Shown here piece by piece: positions 9,122 through 18,440 of a stretch of 64,000 nucleotides of DNA. A program made the position numbers and the translations under genes. Origin of the DNA: JBBCJR01 sp037190805 (lineage in GTDB: Bacteria; Pseudomonadota; Alphaproteobacteria; Sphingomonadales; Sphingomonadaceae); the NCBI GenBank assembly GCA_037190805.1, contig JBBCJR010000004.1, positions 186,001 to 250,000 of the forward strand, read 5' to 3'. The stretch's first letter is position 1; every line of letters begins with the position of its first letter. A model generated the notes under the pieces. The model did not search any database. It was not told the DNA's origin and saw only the letters and a program-made list of their open reading frames with translations.

Positions 9122-10312
9122 ATGTCGTCCAAACGTTCGCTCGCCCTGACGAAATACGCCGTTGCCCTGCTGCTGGGCAGTGCCGCCCTGAGCAGCGCCT
9201 TCGCCGCCGAGGACAAGATGCCTCCGCTCCGCTACGGAGCCATTCCGGATTTCCTGCTCTGGTCGCAGCCCGAACGTGAGGTCGCCTACCGCAACATGGA
9301 GAATCTCTATGTGACGGCGCCGGTCAAACGCGGCGAGAAGGTTCGCGATCTGGCCAAGGCGGCGAGCGAGCTGAACGTCAGCTACACCCACGAAGGCAAG
9401 GCGATGACCGCCGACACCTATATGGAAACCAGCCATATGTCGGGCCTGCTGGTCATCAAGGACGGCCAGATCGTTCTCGAACGCTATCGCGCCGGTTTCA
9501 CGCCCGACCAGCGGTGGACCTCTTTTTCGGTAGCGAAGTCGGTTACCTCCACACTGGTGGGCGCGGCCGTGCACGACGGGTATATCAAGAGCCTGGACGA
9601 CCCGGTGACGCGCTATATTCCGCAGATGAAGGGCGGCTCCTATGACAGGGTCACCATCCGCCAGTTGATGACGATGACCTCCGGCATTCGCTGGAACGAG
9701 GACGTCAACGATTTCAACTCGGACTATATGCGGCTGTTCAGCAGCGATTTCGTCGCGATGATGATGGATCGGCCCCAGATCCACCCGGCCGGATCGACCT
9801 TCTATTACAACACTGCCGACACCAACCTGCTCGGCACCATCGTCATGCAGGCGACGAAGAAGCCGCTCGCCGAGTATCTGTCGGAGAAGATCTGGGCCCC
9901 CTATGGCATGGAAAAGGACGCCGCGTGGCTGCTCGTCAGCGGCAAGGAAACCGGCGGCGCCTGCATTTCGATGACGCTGCGTGATTATGGCCGGTTCGGC
10001 GAGTTCATCCGCCAGGGCGCAATGATCGACGGCAAGTCGATCGTCCCCGCCGGCTACATCGCCGACGCCACGCGCGGCCACACCGCCACCGGTTGGGGCA
10101 GCGCGCCGGGCTATGGCTATCAATGGTGGGTGAACGAGGACAAGTCGTTCCGCGCCCTCGGTGTCTTTGGCCAATATATCTATGTCGACCCGGCCAGCAA
10201 TCTGGTCATCGTCGGCCTGGGCGCCTGGGACAGCGCGGAGAGCGGCGCAGGTTACCGGGCGGAGGACGCGTTCATCGCCGCAGTCAAGAACACTCTCGCC
10301 GGCAGGTCCTGA
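9122..10312 (+). CDS. Exported serine hydrolase, class C beta-lactamase family (paralogue)
   Basis: 396 residues from the ATG at 9122, which has AGGA seven bases upstream and gives a clean signal peptide ending in SAFAAED; a longer in-frame start at 9035 would add 29 residues before it. The catalytic motifs are SVAKS (Ser-x-x-Lys) and YYNTADTNLLG (Tyr-x-Asn), with the C-terminal GYGYQWWVNE block. It aligns along its length with the hydrolase at 7427-8593 (shared SVTSTLVGAA, DDPVT, YLSEKIW, MTLRD, GRFG), so the two are paralogues placed head to head. Substrate unknown: an esterase or amidase acting in the periplasm is likely. Confidence 0.88.
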   Translation: MSSKRSLALTKYAVALLLGSAALSSAFAAEDKMPPLRYGAIPDFLLWSQPEREVAYRNMENLYVTAPVKRGEKVRDLAKAASELNVSYTHEGKAMTADTYMETSHMSGLLVIKDGQIVLERYRAGFTPDQRWTSFSVAKSVTSTLVGAAVHDGYIKSLDDPVTRYIPQMKGGSYDRVTIRQLMTMTSGIRWNEDVNDFNSDYMRLFSSDFVAMMMDRPQIHPAGSTFYYNTADTNLLGTIVMQATKKPLAEYLSEKIWAPYGMEKDAAWLLVSGKETGGACISMTLRDYGRFGEFIRQGAMIDGKSIVPAGYIADATRGHTATGWGSAPGYGYQWWVNEDKSFRALGVFGQYIYVDPASNLVIVGLGAWDSAESGAGYRAEDAFIAAVKNTLAGRS

Positions 10313-10332
10313 ACTCCGCCGGCCGGTGGCGG

Positions 10333-10381
10333 CCCGATGGATCAGGGGTGGAGGCCGGCAGCGGTCACCATTCCCATCGGG
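10333..10381. terminator. Possible hairpin between convergent genes
   Basis: CCCGATGG (10333-10340) pairs with CCATCGGG (10374-10381) across a 33-base loop, and GGCCGG blocks flank both sides. It lies between two convergent stop codons (10312 and 10397), where a bidirectional terminator is expected. The long loop and lack of a T-run keep confidence low. Confidence 0.33.
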
Positions 10382-10396
10382 ACCTCGCCGGCCGGT

Positions 10397-11275
10397 TCAG
10401 GGTACGATCTCGCGCCGTTCGTCCAGACGCAGGAGGATGTCGGCGCGCGCGGGCATCTCGTCGGTGATATGGGTGGTCAGACGTTCATAATGATCCAGGA
10501 ACCGGGCCAATGCGGCATCGTCCATGATCCTGTCATCGCCGGAGGCTTCATCGCGGCGGGCCGACCGCAGCTTGTCCTCCTGCTCGCCGCGCCAGCGCCG
10601 GACGGTGGCGAAGCCTGGGGCGACGAACTGGATCAGCATGTCGATACGGCCGAACAGCTTCTGGTAGTCCCCGGCCAGCGCCTCGTTGACGTATCGGCGC
10701 CAACGCCCGTCGGCATCCTCCTCGACCTCGAGGCGGTTGACGGGCGCTGCCAGCGCCGTCGGCATTTCGGGCCGGGCGCCGACGCACCAGCCTTCGAACA
10801 GCACGACATCGGCCGGCGCGTCGAACAGGGGCCAATCCGCTTCCGGCAAGCGATCGTCGATCGCCTTGTCGAACGCGGGCAGGCGAACCGCGCCCTCCCC
10901 CGCCAGCGCATCCAGAGCGCGCATGCCGAGCGCGACGTCGTGGGTGCCCGGCACACCCCGCGTCACCAGCAGGGGGTGAACGGTTTCCGCCAATCCGAGA
11001 CGCTCCGTCCGGGTCAGATAGAGATCGTCGATCGACAGCCGCGCCACACGCAATCCCCGGTGCGACAGGAGTTGGGCCAGCACCGCCGCCCCGGTGGTTT
11101 TTCCCGATCCTTGCGGACCGCATATGCCGACGATCAGCGGCCCCTCATGCGCGGGTCGCGCCGCGGCGATGGCGCGCGCCATCGGCTCATAGCGCGTGTC
11201 GACAATATGACCAAAGCTCTCCGGCAGCCGCTCGGCGGCAAGAAACGTGCTGAGCCAGTCCGGGTCATCGATCAT
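10397..11275 (-). CDS. P-loop kinase, D-glycerate 3-kinase-like
   Basis: 292 residues with a Walker A loop GPQGSGKTT (about residues 53-61), SIDDLYLTR, a GTHD segment and VLFEGWCVGARP, the pattern of the GLYK-like branch of the phosphoribulokinase/uridine kinase superfamily. Plant and fungal members phosphorylate D-glycerate at position 3. The ATG at 11275 was chosen because GGAG lies nine bases upstream; ATG 11290 is an alternative. It is divergent from an ACS-family MFS carrier, consistent with uptake and phosphorylation of a sugar acid, but this is inference. Confidence 0.78.
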   Translation of the reverse strand: MIDDPDWLSTFLAAERLPESFGHIVDTRYEPMARAIAAARPAHEGPLIVGICGPQGSGKTTGAAVLAQLLSHRGLRVARLSIDDLYLTRTERLGLAETVHPLLVTRGVPGTHDVALGMRALDALAGEGAVRLPAFDKAIDDRLPEADWPLFDAPADVVLFEGWCVGARPEMPTALAAPVNRLEVEEDADGRWRRYVNEALAGDYQKLFGRIDMLIQFVAPGFATVRRWRGEQEDKLRSARRDEASGDDRIMDDAALARFLDHYERLTTHITDEMPARADILLRLDERREIVP

Positions 11276-11352
11276 AGAAACATGCTCCATTGTTCGGGCT
11301 CGGCTATTAAGCTTGCCGACGCCGCTCAAGCCCTCACCAGGAAAGGACCGTG

Positions 11353-12648
11353 ATGACGTCCGCTACAGTGCACAATCCCGCAGAGCAGGAGGAGCTTCGC
11401 AGGATATACCGCAAGGTCGCCATCCGGCTCATTCCCTACATATTTCTCTGCTACATCTTCAACTATCTCGACCGCGTGAATGTCGGCTTCGCCAAGCTTC
11501 AGATGCTGGGCGATCTCGGGATGAGCGAAGCCGCCTACGGCCTTGGCGCGGGCATTTTCTTCCTCGGTTATGTCGCCTGCGGGATACCGAGCAACCTGAT
11601 GCTGCAAAAGGTTGGTGCCCGCCGCTGGCTGGCGACGATCATGGTCCTGTGGGGATCGCTGTCGACCGCGCTGATGTTCGTGCGCACGGAGGAAACCTTT
11701 TATCTGCTCAGGGTCCTGACCGGCGCCGCCGAGGCGGGGTTCTTCCCCGGCATCGTCCTCTATCTCGGTCGCTGGTTCCCGAGTGCCGCCCGCGGTCGGG
11801 CGATGGCCCTGTTCATGGCGGCCATTCCCCTTTCGGGCGTGTTCGGCGGACCGTTTTCAGGCTGGATTCTCGACCATTTCGCCGCCGGCCAGCAGGGTCT
11901 GGCGGGGTGGCAGTGGCTGTTCCTGCTTCAGGGCCTGCCGACCGTACTTCTGGGCATCGGTATCCTGTTCGTGCTCGACGACAACATCGCCAATGCCAAA
12001 TGGCTGACACGATCCGAACAGCAGACTCTGGAAGCCGCCGTTGCCGCAGATGAGCGGGAAAAGCCCGCCACGGCGTCCGATTCCTTCGCCCGGGTGCTGC
12101 GCGAACCGGCGGTGTGGATACTGGGGCTGATCTATTTCGCGATTCAGAGCGGCACCTATGCGATCAACTTCTGGCTACCGACGATCATCCAGTCGAGCGG
12201 CTTCGCCAATCCGCTGCTGATCGGCTGGCTAAGCGCCATTCCCTATCTGGCGGCAGCGATTTTCATGCAGGTCGTCGGCCGTTCAGCCGACCGTCGAGGG
12301 GAGCGCCGGTGGCATCTGGCCGTCCCGATGCTGGTCGGCGCCACGGGCCTGGTTGTGGCGGCGACCTTCGCCACCAACCCCTTCCTGGCGCTGTTCGGGC
12401 TGACTCTGGCGGCGATGGGTGCGCTCACCGGGCTGCCGATGATGTGGCCTCTGGCTGGCGGTTTCCTGAGAGCCGGAGCGATCGCCGGCGGAGTCGCGCT
12501 GATCAATTCGGTCGGTCAGATGGCGGGCTTTCTCAGCCCCTATCTGGTCGGCTGGATCAAGGAGACGACGCAAAGCACTGACATCGCGCTCTATCTCCTG
12601 GCGGGAATCATGGTGCTGGGCGCGGCAATGATCGCGCGTTTGCGCTGA
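11353..12648 (+). CDS. MFS transporter, anion:cation symporter (phthalate/tartrate permease-like)
   Basis: 431 residues with twelve hydrophobic helices. The N-terminal signature RRIYRKVAIRLIPYIFL..NYLDRVNVGFA and GRWFPSAARGRAMALFM are typical of the ACS family, which imports organic anions such as tartrate, glucarate, galactonate or phthalate with protons. The ATG at 11353 follows AGGAAAGGA; a GTG directly before it is an alternative. A hairpin follows the stop at 12657-12691. Divergent pairing with the glycerate-kinase-like gene makes a C3-C6 sugar acid a reasonable guess for the substrate. Confidence 0.88.
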   Translation: MTSATVHNPAEQEELRRIYRKVAIRLIPYIFLCYIFNYLDRVNVGFAKLQMLGDLGMSEAAYGLGAGIFFLGYVACGIPSNLMLQKVGARRWLATIMVLWGSLSTALMFVRTEETFYLLRVLTGAAEAGFFPGIVLYLGRWFPSAARGRAMALFMAAIPLSGVFGGPFSGWILDHFAAGQQGLAGWQWLFLLQGLPTVLLGIGILFVLDDNIANAKWLTRSEQQTLEAAVAADEREKPATASDSFARVLREPAVWILGLIYFAIQSGTYAINFWLPTIIQSSGFANPLLIGWLSAIPYLAAAIFMQVVGRSADRRGERRWHLAVPMLVGATGLVVAATFATNPFLALFGLTLAAMGALTGLPMMWPLAGGFLRAGAIAGGVALINSVGQMAGFLSPYLVGWIKETTQSTDIALYLLAGIMVLGAAMIARLR

Positions 12649-12656
12649 GGCCAGGC

Positions 12657-12691
12657 CGGGTCGTCGGGTGTTCTTACAACTCGACGACCCG
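12657..12691 (+). terminator. Hairpin downstream of the MFS gene
   Basis: CGGGTCGTCG (12657-12666) and CGACGACCCG (12682-12691) form a perfect 10-bp stem with a 15-base loop, nine bases after the MFS stop codon and before the convergent rnk stop. No T-run follows, so termination efficiency is uncertain, but the position between convergent genes fits a terminator. Confidence 0.6.
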
Positions 12692-12755
12692 CCGGTGCGA
12701 TCCTGCTTGAAGCCGTGCTGAGTGGGCGGTGTATCCTCCAGCCGCGGCCCTTGGC

Positions 12756-13169
12756 CTAGTCAGCCCTGGGCGTCTGAACCACCTTGACGATGGACAGCTT
12801 GCGCTCCTGCCCGTCACGGTCCGGCCACAGGATCGACTGCCCTTCCCGCAGGCCGATCAGGCCGGCCCCCACAGGAGTGAGAATGGAGATACGGCCAGCC
12901 GAGATATCGGCTTCCTTCGGATAGACGAGCTGGACGGTACGGCCCGCCCCGCTCGCCTCGTCGGTAAATGCGACCGTGGCATACATGGTGACGATATCGG
13001 CCGGCATCTTATCGGCCCGATGGATGTTCGCGCGGGCGATCTCGCCCAGCAGCAGTTCGCTGACCTGCGGCAGGCGCTCCTCGACGCTCATCGCAAGGTT
13101 GGTCAGTGCATCCGCTTCCGTATCGATCATATGAATGGGCGGCCGCTTGGTCGCCTTGGCGTTCGTCAT
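12756..13169 (-). CDS. rnk: Nucleoside diphosphate kinase regulator Rnk (GreA/GreB C-terminal fold)
   Basis: 137 residues: a short coiled N-terminal part (RPPIHMIDTEADALTNLA), then the FKBP-like GreA/GreB C-terminal domain (VTMYATVAFTDEASG..VQLVYPKEADISAGRISILTPVGAGLIGLREGQSI). Rnk binds RNA polymerase through this domain but lacks the long coiled coil of Gre factors. The ATG at 13169 is used; the Shine-Dalgarno is weak. Monocistronic. Gap 13170-13452 (283 bases) contains its promoter region but no other gene I can support. Confidence 0.87.
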   Translation of the reverse strand: MTNAKATKRPPIHMIDTEADALTNLAMSVEERLPQVSELLLGEIARANIHRADKMPADIVTMYATVAFTDEASGAGRTVQLVYPKEADISAGRISILTPVGAGLIGLREGQSILWPDRDGQERKLSIVKVVQTPRAD

Positions 13170-13452
13170 GATAGGGACTTTCCGTAGAGCGCATTGCCGC
13201 AGGATCGCGGCGGTCATCGATTCTATCGAAGGATGTCGCCCCGAGTTCGAGGCGTGACGCGCCGGAACCCGGGGCTAAATGCCCGCGAGAAGCTGTCCCG
13301 CATGAAAGCGAAATCGCAGAGTAAGGCGCCGAGTCTGCATGACGCGATGATGTCGGCCCACGGGAATCAAGTCAATCCAGTCCATGGCGGCAAAAGCCCT
13401 CGCCCCATGGCGCTTCGCGGCAGCCGCACTTCACCTCCACGCCGTCCGGGGG

Positions 13453-14307
13453 TCAGCTCATGAACACCACGGTCTTGGACCCATTCAGGATGATGCGGTC
13501 CTCAAGATACCAATGCACGGCGCGGGCCAGCACCCGGCGCTCGATATCACGCCCCTTGCGGACCAGATCGTCGGGCGTATCGGCATGGCTGATCCGTTCC
13601 ACGTCCTGTTCGATGATCGGTCCCTCGTCGAGATCGGCGGTCACGAAATGGGCCGTTGCCCCGATCACCTTCACGCCGCGATCATGGGCCTGATGATAGG
13701 GCTTGGCGCCCTTGAAACCCGGCAGGAAGCTGTGATGGATGTTGATGCACCGGCCGGCGAGGAACGCGGCAAGGTCATCGGACAGAATCTGCATATAGCG
13801 GGCCAGAACCACCAGATCAGCGCAGCTGTCGGTCACGATCCCCTTGATCCGTGCTTCCTGCTCCGCTTTGGTGGCAGGCGTGACGGGCAGGTGATGGAAA
13901 GGAATGCCGTCGATCACGGAGACGCTCAACGCCTCACGCGGATGGTTCGAGATGATACCGACCACATCCATGTCGAGTTCGCCGATGCGATGGCGATAGA
14001 GCAGGTCACCCAGGCAATGGTCGAACTTGCTGACCAGCAGCAAGACCTTCTTGCGCTGATCGGCCGGACGCAGCCGGAGCGTCATGCCGAAATCCTGAAC
14101 GATCGACGCCAGCCGAGCCTGGAGGCCGCCAAGCTCGCTCTCCTCCATCTTGAAGTTCACCCGCATGAAGAAGCTGCCGCTTTCTCCATCATCGAACTGC
14201 TGGGCATTGCGGATATTGCCGCCGCTGTTGCGCAACGCCGTCGCCACGGCAGCGACGATGCCGGGACGGTCGGCGCATGACAGGGTAAGAATATAATTCC
14301 GATGCAT
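13453..14307 (-). CDS. purU: Formyltetrahydrofolate deformylase
   Basis: 284 residues. An N-terminal ACT domain ([27 protein letters not shown]) is followed by the formyltransferase-like hydrolase domain with the catalytic Asn-His-Asp set in [21 protein letters not shown] and [20 protein letters not shown]. PurU hydrolyses 10-formyl-THF to formate and THF, balancing one-carbon pools. ATG 14307 was used; a GTG two codons upstream is possible. The 264-base gap upstream (14308-14571) shows no gene. Confidence 0.95.
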   Translation of the reverse strand: MHRNYILTLSCADRPGIVAAVATALRNSGGNIRNAQQFDDGESGSFFMRVNFKMEESELGGLQARLASIVQDFGMTLRLRPADQRKKVLLLVSKFDHCLGDLLYRHRIGELDMDVVGIISNHPREALSVSVIDGIPFHHLPVTPATKAEQEARIKGIVTDSCADLVVLARYMQILSDDLAAFLAGRCINIHHSFLPGFKGAKPYHQAHDRGVKVIGATAHFVTADLDEGPIIEQDVERISHADTPDDLVRKGRDIERRVLARAVHWYLEDRIILNGSKTVVFMS

Positions 14308-14571
14308 CGACACTCAGTCCAGCGCTCGTGGGAGGGATGGCAGCACCCGGTCAGGCAAGGGGGCGGCATCACGCCGGAACAGGATGCTTGCCTCCCGTCC
14401 CTGCCGATACCTGTCGCCCACCAGCTGACGGTAGCGCGGCCTTTTCCCACGGGACAGCCCGGCGGGCAAGGTCCAAGGCATCATCGGTGAGGCCGCGCAT
14501 CTCACGCCAAAGAACGGCCTTTCAGAAGAGAGCGGACTAGCGGAGCGACGCGACGCCGCCCCGGCAATCGA

Positions 14572-16296
14572 TCAGAAGCCCGCGTCCCGATAGGTGTCCT
14601 TGCCGCCCATCACCGTCAGCAGGACCTTGGTCTTGATAATGTCGGTCGACGGCACGGACAGGATATCCTGAGACAGAACCACAAAATCCGCCAGCTTGCC
14701 CTTGGTCAAGGTGCCGCGCACATCCTCCTCGAACACCGAATAGGCGCCGTCGCGTGTATAATGCTTCAGCGCGGCCGCGACCGAGATACGGCCGGCCGGG
14801 TGCCAGCCGCCGGGCGGGGTACCCTGGGGCGTCATGCGGTTGACCGCGACATGGATGGCCGGGATCGGCGCGAAGGCGAAAACCGGCCAGTCGCTGCCGA
14901 ATGCCTGGACCACGCCGGCATCGTCGAAGATACTGAATGAATCGGCATGCGGCGCCCGCTTCGGTCCAAGCAGCGGATCGAAATTGTTCAGCACCGTTTC
15001 GTCAGGATTGGCGAACATCGGTTGTGTGGAAGCGATAACGCCCAGTGCCTTGAACCGGGCAAGGTCATCCAGCACAGGCACCTCGGCATGTTCGATGCGG
15101 TGACGCCTGCCGCTGGTGCCGTTGGTCTTGGACGCATATTCGAAGGCATTGAGGGCCTGGTTGATCGCCTTGTCGCCGATCCCGTGCAGCAGGACCTGGA
15201 AACCCAACCGGTCGTAAAGGGCCACCGTGTCGTTCAGTTCCTGCGATTCCCAGAAGCCGATCCCGGATGTGTCGGACCCGACATAAGGCTCGTACATTGC
15301 AGCGGTCTGGGCATCCACGGTACCATCGAGCTGGCCCTTCACCGAGCCCAGCTTCAGCAGCGGCCCCCGCAGCGTGTCGCGCAGTGCCAGATAGGGCGCC
15401 AGATCGGCTTCGGTCACCGGCCGTTCCAGATAATGCTTTGACGAATAGGTGCCGACACCGGGAATGATCGGCGGCGCGAGGTTGAATCTGAGCTTCAGCG
15501 CCCCGGCCGCATTGGCACGCTGCAACAGCGATACCGTGGCCAGGTCGGTCTTGGCATCGTGAACGGCGGTGAGACCGGTCGCCGCCGCCTCGTCCATATG
15601 GACGGTAAGCGCCCGGTATCTCGCCTCCTCCGTCGGAGGCGGGATGTGGCTGGTCACCAGCCGCTGGGCATATTCCTTCAGTTCACCTGTCAACTCGCCA
15701 TTCTTCGACTTCTGAATATGGCCGTTGGGTGGATCCTTGGTCGCCGTGGTAACGCCACCCACGTCGAGCGCCTTGCTATTGGCAAGTCCCATATGGCCAT
15801 CGCGGGATGCCAGATAGACTGGCCGATCCGCGATCACCGCATCGATATACTTCTTGTCAGGGATCTGCCCGGGAAACACGGAATAGCCCCAACCATGCCC
15901 CCTGATCCATTGAAGGTCGGGCCGCGCCTGGGCGAAGGCCCGGAGCTTGTCCTGCAACTCCTTCAACGTGGTAACGTCGTCGAGCTGGATTTCGTCGAGC
16001 GTCGGCCCGGGGAAATGCAGGTGGGAATCCTGGAAGCCGGGCACCACGAGCCGCCCCTTCAGATCGACGACGGCGGTATCCGGGCGCGCGAGTGCCCGAA
16101 CCTCGGCCGTGGTGCCGACGGCGACGATCCTGTCGCCCGCAAGTGCCATGGCCTGTGCTTCGGGACGCGCGTCATCGCCGGTCCATAGCTTGCCGTTGAC
16201 GAAGATCCGGTCGACATGCTCGGCCGCGAACGCCGGCATCGCCATCGCCAATCCCACGCCGACCAGCAGCGCATGTCTCAGAGCTGTCTTCCGCAT
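14572..16296 (-). CDS. Exported YtcJ-like amidohydrolase (1)
   Basis: 574 residues from the ATG at 16296, preceded by GGGAGAG, with a signal peptide ending in PAFAAEH. The amidohydrolase superfamily metal ligands can be seen: DSHLHF (His-x-His), HGIGDKA, RIEHAE and GSDWPV. YtcJ-like proteins hydrolyse N-acyl or formamide bonds (for example N-substituted formamide deformylase), here outside the cytoplasm. It lies 17 bases after the MFS carrier gene and is probably co-transcribed. It is a paralogue of the protein at 22571-24289. Last gene of the ten-gene minus-strand run; the specific substrate is unknown. Confidence 0.9.
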   Translation of the reverse strand: MRKTALRHALLVGVGLAMAMPAFAAEHVDRIFVNGKLWTGDDARPEAQAMALAGDRIVAVGTTAEVRALARPDTAVVDLKGRLVVPGFQDSHLHFPGPTLDEIQLDDVTTLKELQDKLRAFAQARPDLQWIRGHGWGYSVFPGQIPDKKYIDAVIADRPVYLASRDGHMGLANSKALDVGGVTTATKDPPNGHIQKSKNGELTGELKEYAQRLVTSHIPPPTEEARYRALTVHMDEAAATGLTAVHDAKTDLATVSLLQRANAAGALKLRFNLAPPIIPGVGTYSSKHYLERPVTEADLAPYLALRDTLRGPLLKLGSVKGQLDGTVDAQTAAMYEPYVGSDTSGIGFWESQELNDTVALYDRLGFQVLLHGIGDKAINQALNAFEYASKTNGTSGRRHRIEHAEVPVLDDLARFKALGVIASTQPMFANPDETVLNNFDPLLGPKRAPHADSFSIFDDAGVVQAFGSDWPVFAFAPIPAIHVAVNRMTPQGTPPGGWHPAGRISVAAALKHYTRDGAYSVFEEDVRGTLTKGKLADFVVLSQDILSVPSTDIIKTKVLLTVMGGKDTYRDAGF

Positions 16297-16313
16297 CCCG
16301 AACTCTCCCGTTT

Positions 16314-17483
16314 TCATTCCATATTGGCGTTTTTCGCCTTCAGTTTCACGAACACGACGCCGTAGAGGAGCATCGCCATCGCGGACATCGCCGCGCACAG
16401 CAGCATGACTCCGAAATAGCCATGGCCGCGTGAGACGACGAAAGCCGACAAAGCGGGGCCAATCGTCTGGCCCAGGCCCTGGGCCGCGGGCACCAGCGCC
16501 GGCAGGCGGCCGCTACGGTCGATGTTGGACAAGGTCCCGAGCTGGTAGATGTCGACGCCGTTCCAGAGCAGCTGGAAGATGCACAGCACGAGGAAGAACG
16601 ACAGCGCAACCACGTGCGATCCGATCCACAGCATCGACAGGCTGATCGCGCCCAGTGCCGCCAGCAGCAGGACCGATTGTCCCTTCACCCGGCTCGCCTG
16701 ATAGGCGACGACGCAGCCGACCAGGCTGAGCAGAGTCGTCGACGACAGGGAAATCTGGATGAAGCGATCGCTCAGCTCCGCCGCCACGCCCATCCGCTCG
16801 ACATAGGCCCAGAACCCCGCGACCGTGACGTAGAAGCAGGTGATGGCGAGCAGCGCCAGGCCGCCATGCAGCAGGACCTGCCTGCCGGTCGGCAGGCCGT
16901 CGACGGCGCCCCCGCCCGCGACGCCGTCGGGCAAGCGGGCGGGTAGCAGCCGCAGAACCGTCAGACACAGCATGTTGACGCAGGCGAAGGCGATGAAGAT
17001 GCCTTGGACGCCCCACAGCTTCACCACTTCCGGCAGGCCATAGAGTTCGGCCGCGTTGACGGCCACGAGCGTGAAGATCAGGGCGGTGAAATTACGCGTG
17101 GCGTTGCTCGTGGTGGCCAGGTTCGCCAGCGCGATCGAATAGCAAATGCCACTGCCAAGGCCGGCGAGAACCCTGACCCCGAACAACTCTCCGAAATCGA
17201 CGAGATAGCCCGACAGGATGTTGCAGGCCGCCGAAAGCAGAATGCCGCCCAGTACCCAGTGGCGCCGGTTGATCCGTTTCACGGCCAGCGACACCGCGAC
17301 CGACGCAACCAATATGCCTAGAAGATCGGCGGACGCCATATAGCCCGCCTCGGCTTCGCTGAAGCCTCGCGTATCGACCAGCGCGCCGACCAGGATCGGC
17401 ATGCCCATAAACACGACCCAGCCCACCACCGCCACCACGATGCTGGCGATAACGGCGCTGCGCCGGTCAAACGGATTGGTCAT
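16314..17483 (-). CDS. MFS transporter
   Basis: 389 residues with about twelve hydrophobic helices and the MFS loop after helix 2 (AVKRINRRHWVLGG). It has no family-specific signature I can name. GGAGGGG lies three bases before the ATG at 17483. The inverted repeat ACCC-N5-GGGT at 17556-17568 sits in its promoter region. Together with the following exported amidohydrolase it forms a two-gene unit, so it may carry the product released by that enzyme across the inner membrane, or export it. Confidence 0.87.
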   Translation of the reverse strand: MTNPFDRRSAVIASIVVAVVGWVVFMGMPILVGALVDTRGFSEAEAGYMASADLLGILVASVAVSLAVKRINRRHWVLGGILLSAACNILSGYLVDFGELFGVRVLAGLGSGICYSIALANLATTSNATRNFTALIFTLVAVNAAELYGLPEVVKLWGVQGIFIAFACVNMLCLTVLRLLPARLPDGVAGGGAVDGLPTGRQVLLHGGLALLAITCFYVTVAGFWAYVERMGVAAELSDRFIQISLSSTTLLSLVGCVVAYQASRVKGQSVLLLAALGAISLSMLWIGSHVVALSFFLVLCIFQLLWNGVDIYQLGTLSNIDRSGRLPALVPAAQGLGQTIGPALSAFVVSRGHGYFGVMLLCAAMSAMAMLLYGVVFVKLKAKNANME

Positions 17484-17555
17484 TGCCCCTCCAGGAGAGC
17501 GCCCTTCAGGGCTGATTGTCGTCGAGCATGGCGGCGCCGGGCAGGCGATGAAATA

Positions 17556-17568
17556 ACCCCGACGGGGT
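17556..17568 (-). promoter_or_regulatory. ACCC-N5-GGGT inverted repeat, site 3
   Basis: On the minus strand this reads TACCCCGTCGGGGTTATTT, centred about 79 bases upstream of the MFS start codon (17483). The same architecture occurs upstream of the amidohydrolase at 24289 and the aminotransferase at 28643. A shared operator for a regulator of the run, possibly the LuxR-type protein encoded just upstream, is the simplest reading. Confidence 0.5.
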
Positions 17569-17588
17569 AGCCGCCGTCCCAGCCCGGA

Positions 17589-18431
17589 TCAGGCGCGGCG
17601 ATTATAGTCGAGCAGTGGATCCTGGAGCAGGTCCTTGGCCGACGAGACGGAATCGATGAACAGAGAGAACAATTCGGTCTGCGAGCTGATCTCAAGCTTG
17701 GCGTAGAGGTTGCGGCGGTGAAGCTTGACCGTTTCCGGCGAGATGCCGAGCCGCGGCGCCGCCGATTTCGACGAATGGCCGCGCAGGATCATGCGCGCGA
17801 CGTCGCATTCGCGGCGGGTAAGAATGGAGCTTCCGAACTTGTCCATGGCCGCTTCCAGGGCCCGATGGATCTCGGTGCCACCATCGGGCCGATCGATCGG
17901 CCTCAGGTCGCTGTAGTGACGGATCACCGCCGCGCCTACCAACGGCTCGATATCCCGCAGCCTCTCCATCTCGTCCGCAGCAAAGCGCGGGGTATCGCGA
18001 TGCCGGCTGAGGGAGATGGCCACGACCCCCACAGACCGCAGCGGGATCAGGAAATTGACCTCGTCGCCGATGATCGAGACGCCATAATAGGATTTGAAGT
18101 ATTCGCTTTCATAGAAGCTATCGGGCGCCACATCGGCCAGCGCGAACAGGCCCGAACGCCGCTCCTCCATCGCCACCAGATAGAAGGGGTCGAGCAGGTA
18201 CATGCCGTCGAGATAGATTTTTTCGTGATAGTTCCATTTGCGTACCTCCATGTCGTCGAACAACACGGTGGGTAGCGCATCTTCGGCATATTGCAGCACC
18301 AGACCGGCATCGATGCGCATATAGGCCTTGAGAATGTTGATGAGACGCTCCGGGAACTCGGTGGTCCCCAGGCTTTCGATCAGCCGGACGGCGACATCGC
18401 CCGGCGTCACGCCTGCCTCTCCCTCACCCAT
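17589..18431 (-). CDS. LuxR-type transcriptional regulator (solo)
   Basis: 280 residues. The C-terminal GerE-type helix-turn-helix (about residues 200-265) is clear: LTRRECDVARMILRG, SAAPRLGISPETVKLHRRNLYAKL. The N-terminal part looks like a GAF/PAS-type sensor (YLDGMYLLDPFYLVAMEERRSG, then IPLRSVGVVAISLSRH) rather than a response-regulator receiver, so it probably binds a small molecule. No luxI-like gene is present in the window. It starts nine bases after the sulfotransferase gene and is likely the last gene of that transcript, so it would be co-expressed with the pathway it may control. Confidence 0.88.
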   Translation of the reverse strand: MGEGEAGVTPGDVAVRLIESLGTTEFPERLINILKAYMRIDAGLVLQYAEDALPTVLFDDMEVRKWNYHEKIYLDGMYLLDPFYLVAMEERRSGLFALADVAPDSFYESEYFKSYYGVSIIGDEVNFLIPLRSVGVVAISLSRHRDTPRFAADEMERLRDIEPLVGAAVIRHYSDLRPIDRPDGGTEIHRALEAAMDKFGSSILTRRECDVARMILRGHSSKSAAPRLGISPETVKLHRRNLYAKLEISSQTELFSLFIDSVSSAKDLLQDPLLDYNRRA

Positions 18432-18440
18432 GCCGGTACG

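Noticed and set aside
14308..14571. Short minus-strand open frames upstream of purU
   Set aside because: Arg/Pro-rich translations without signatures; most likely non-coding DNA carrying the purU promoter.
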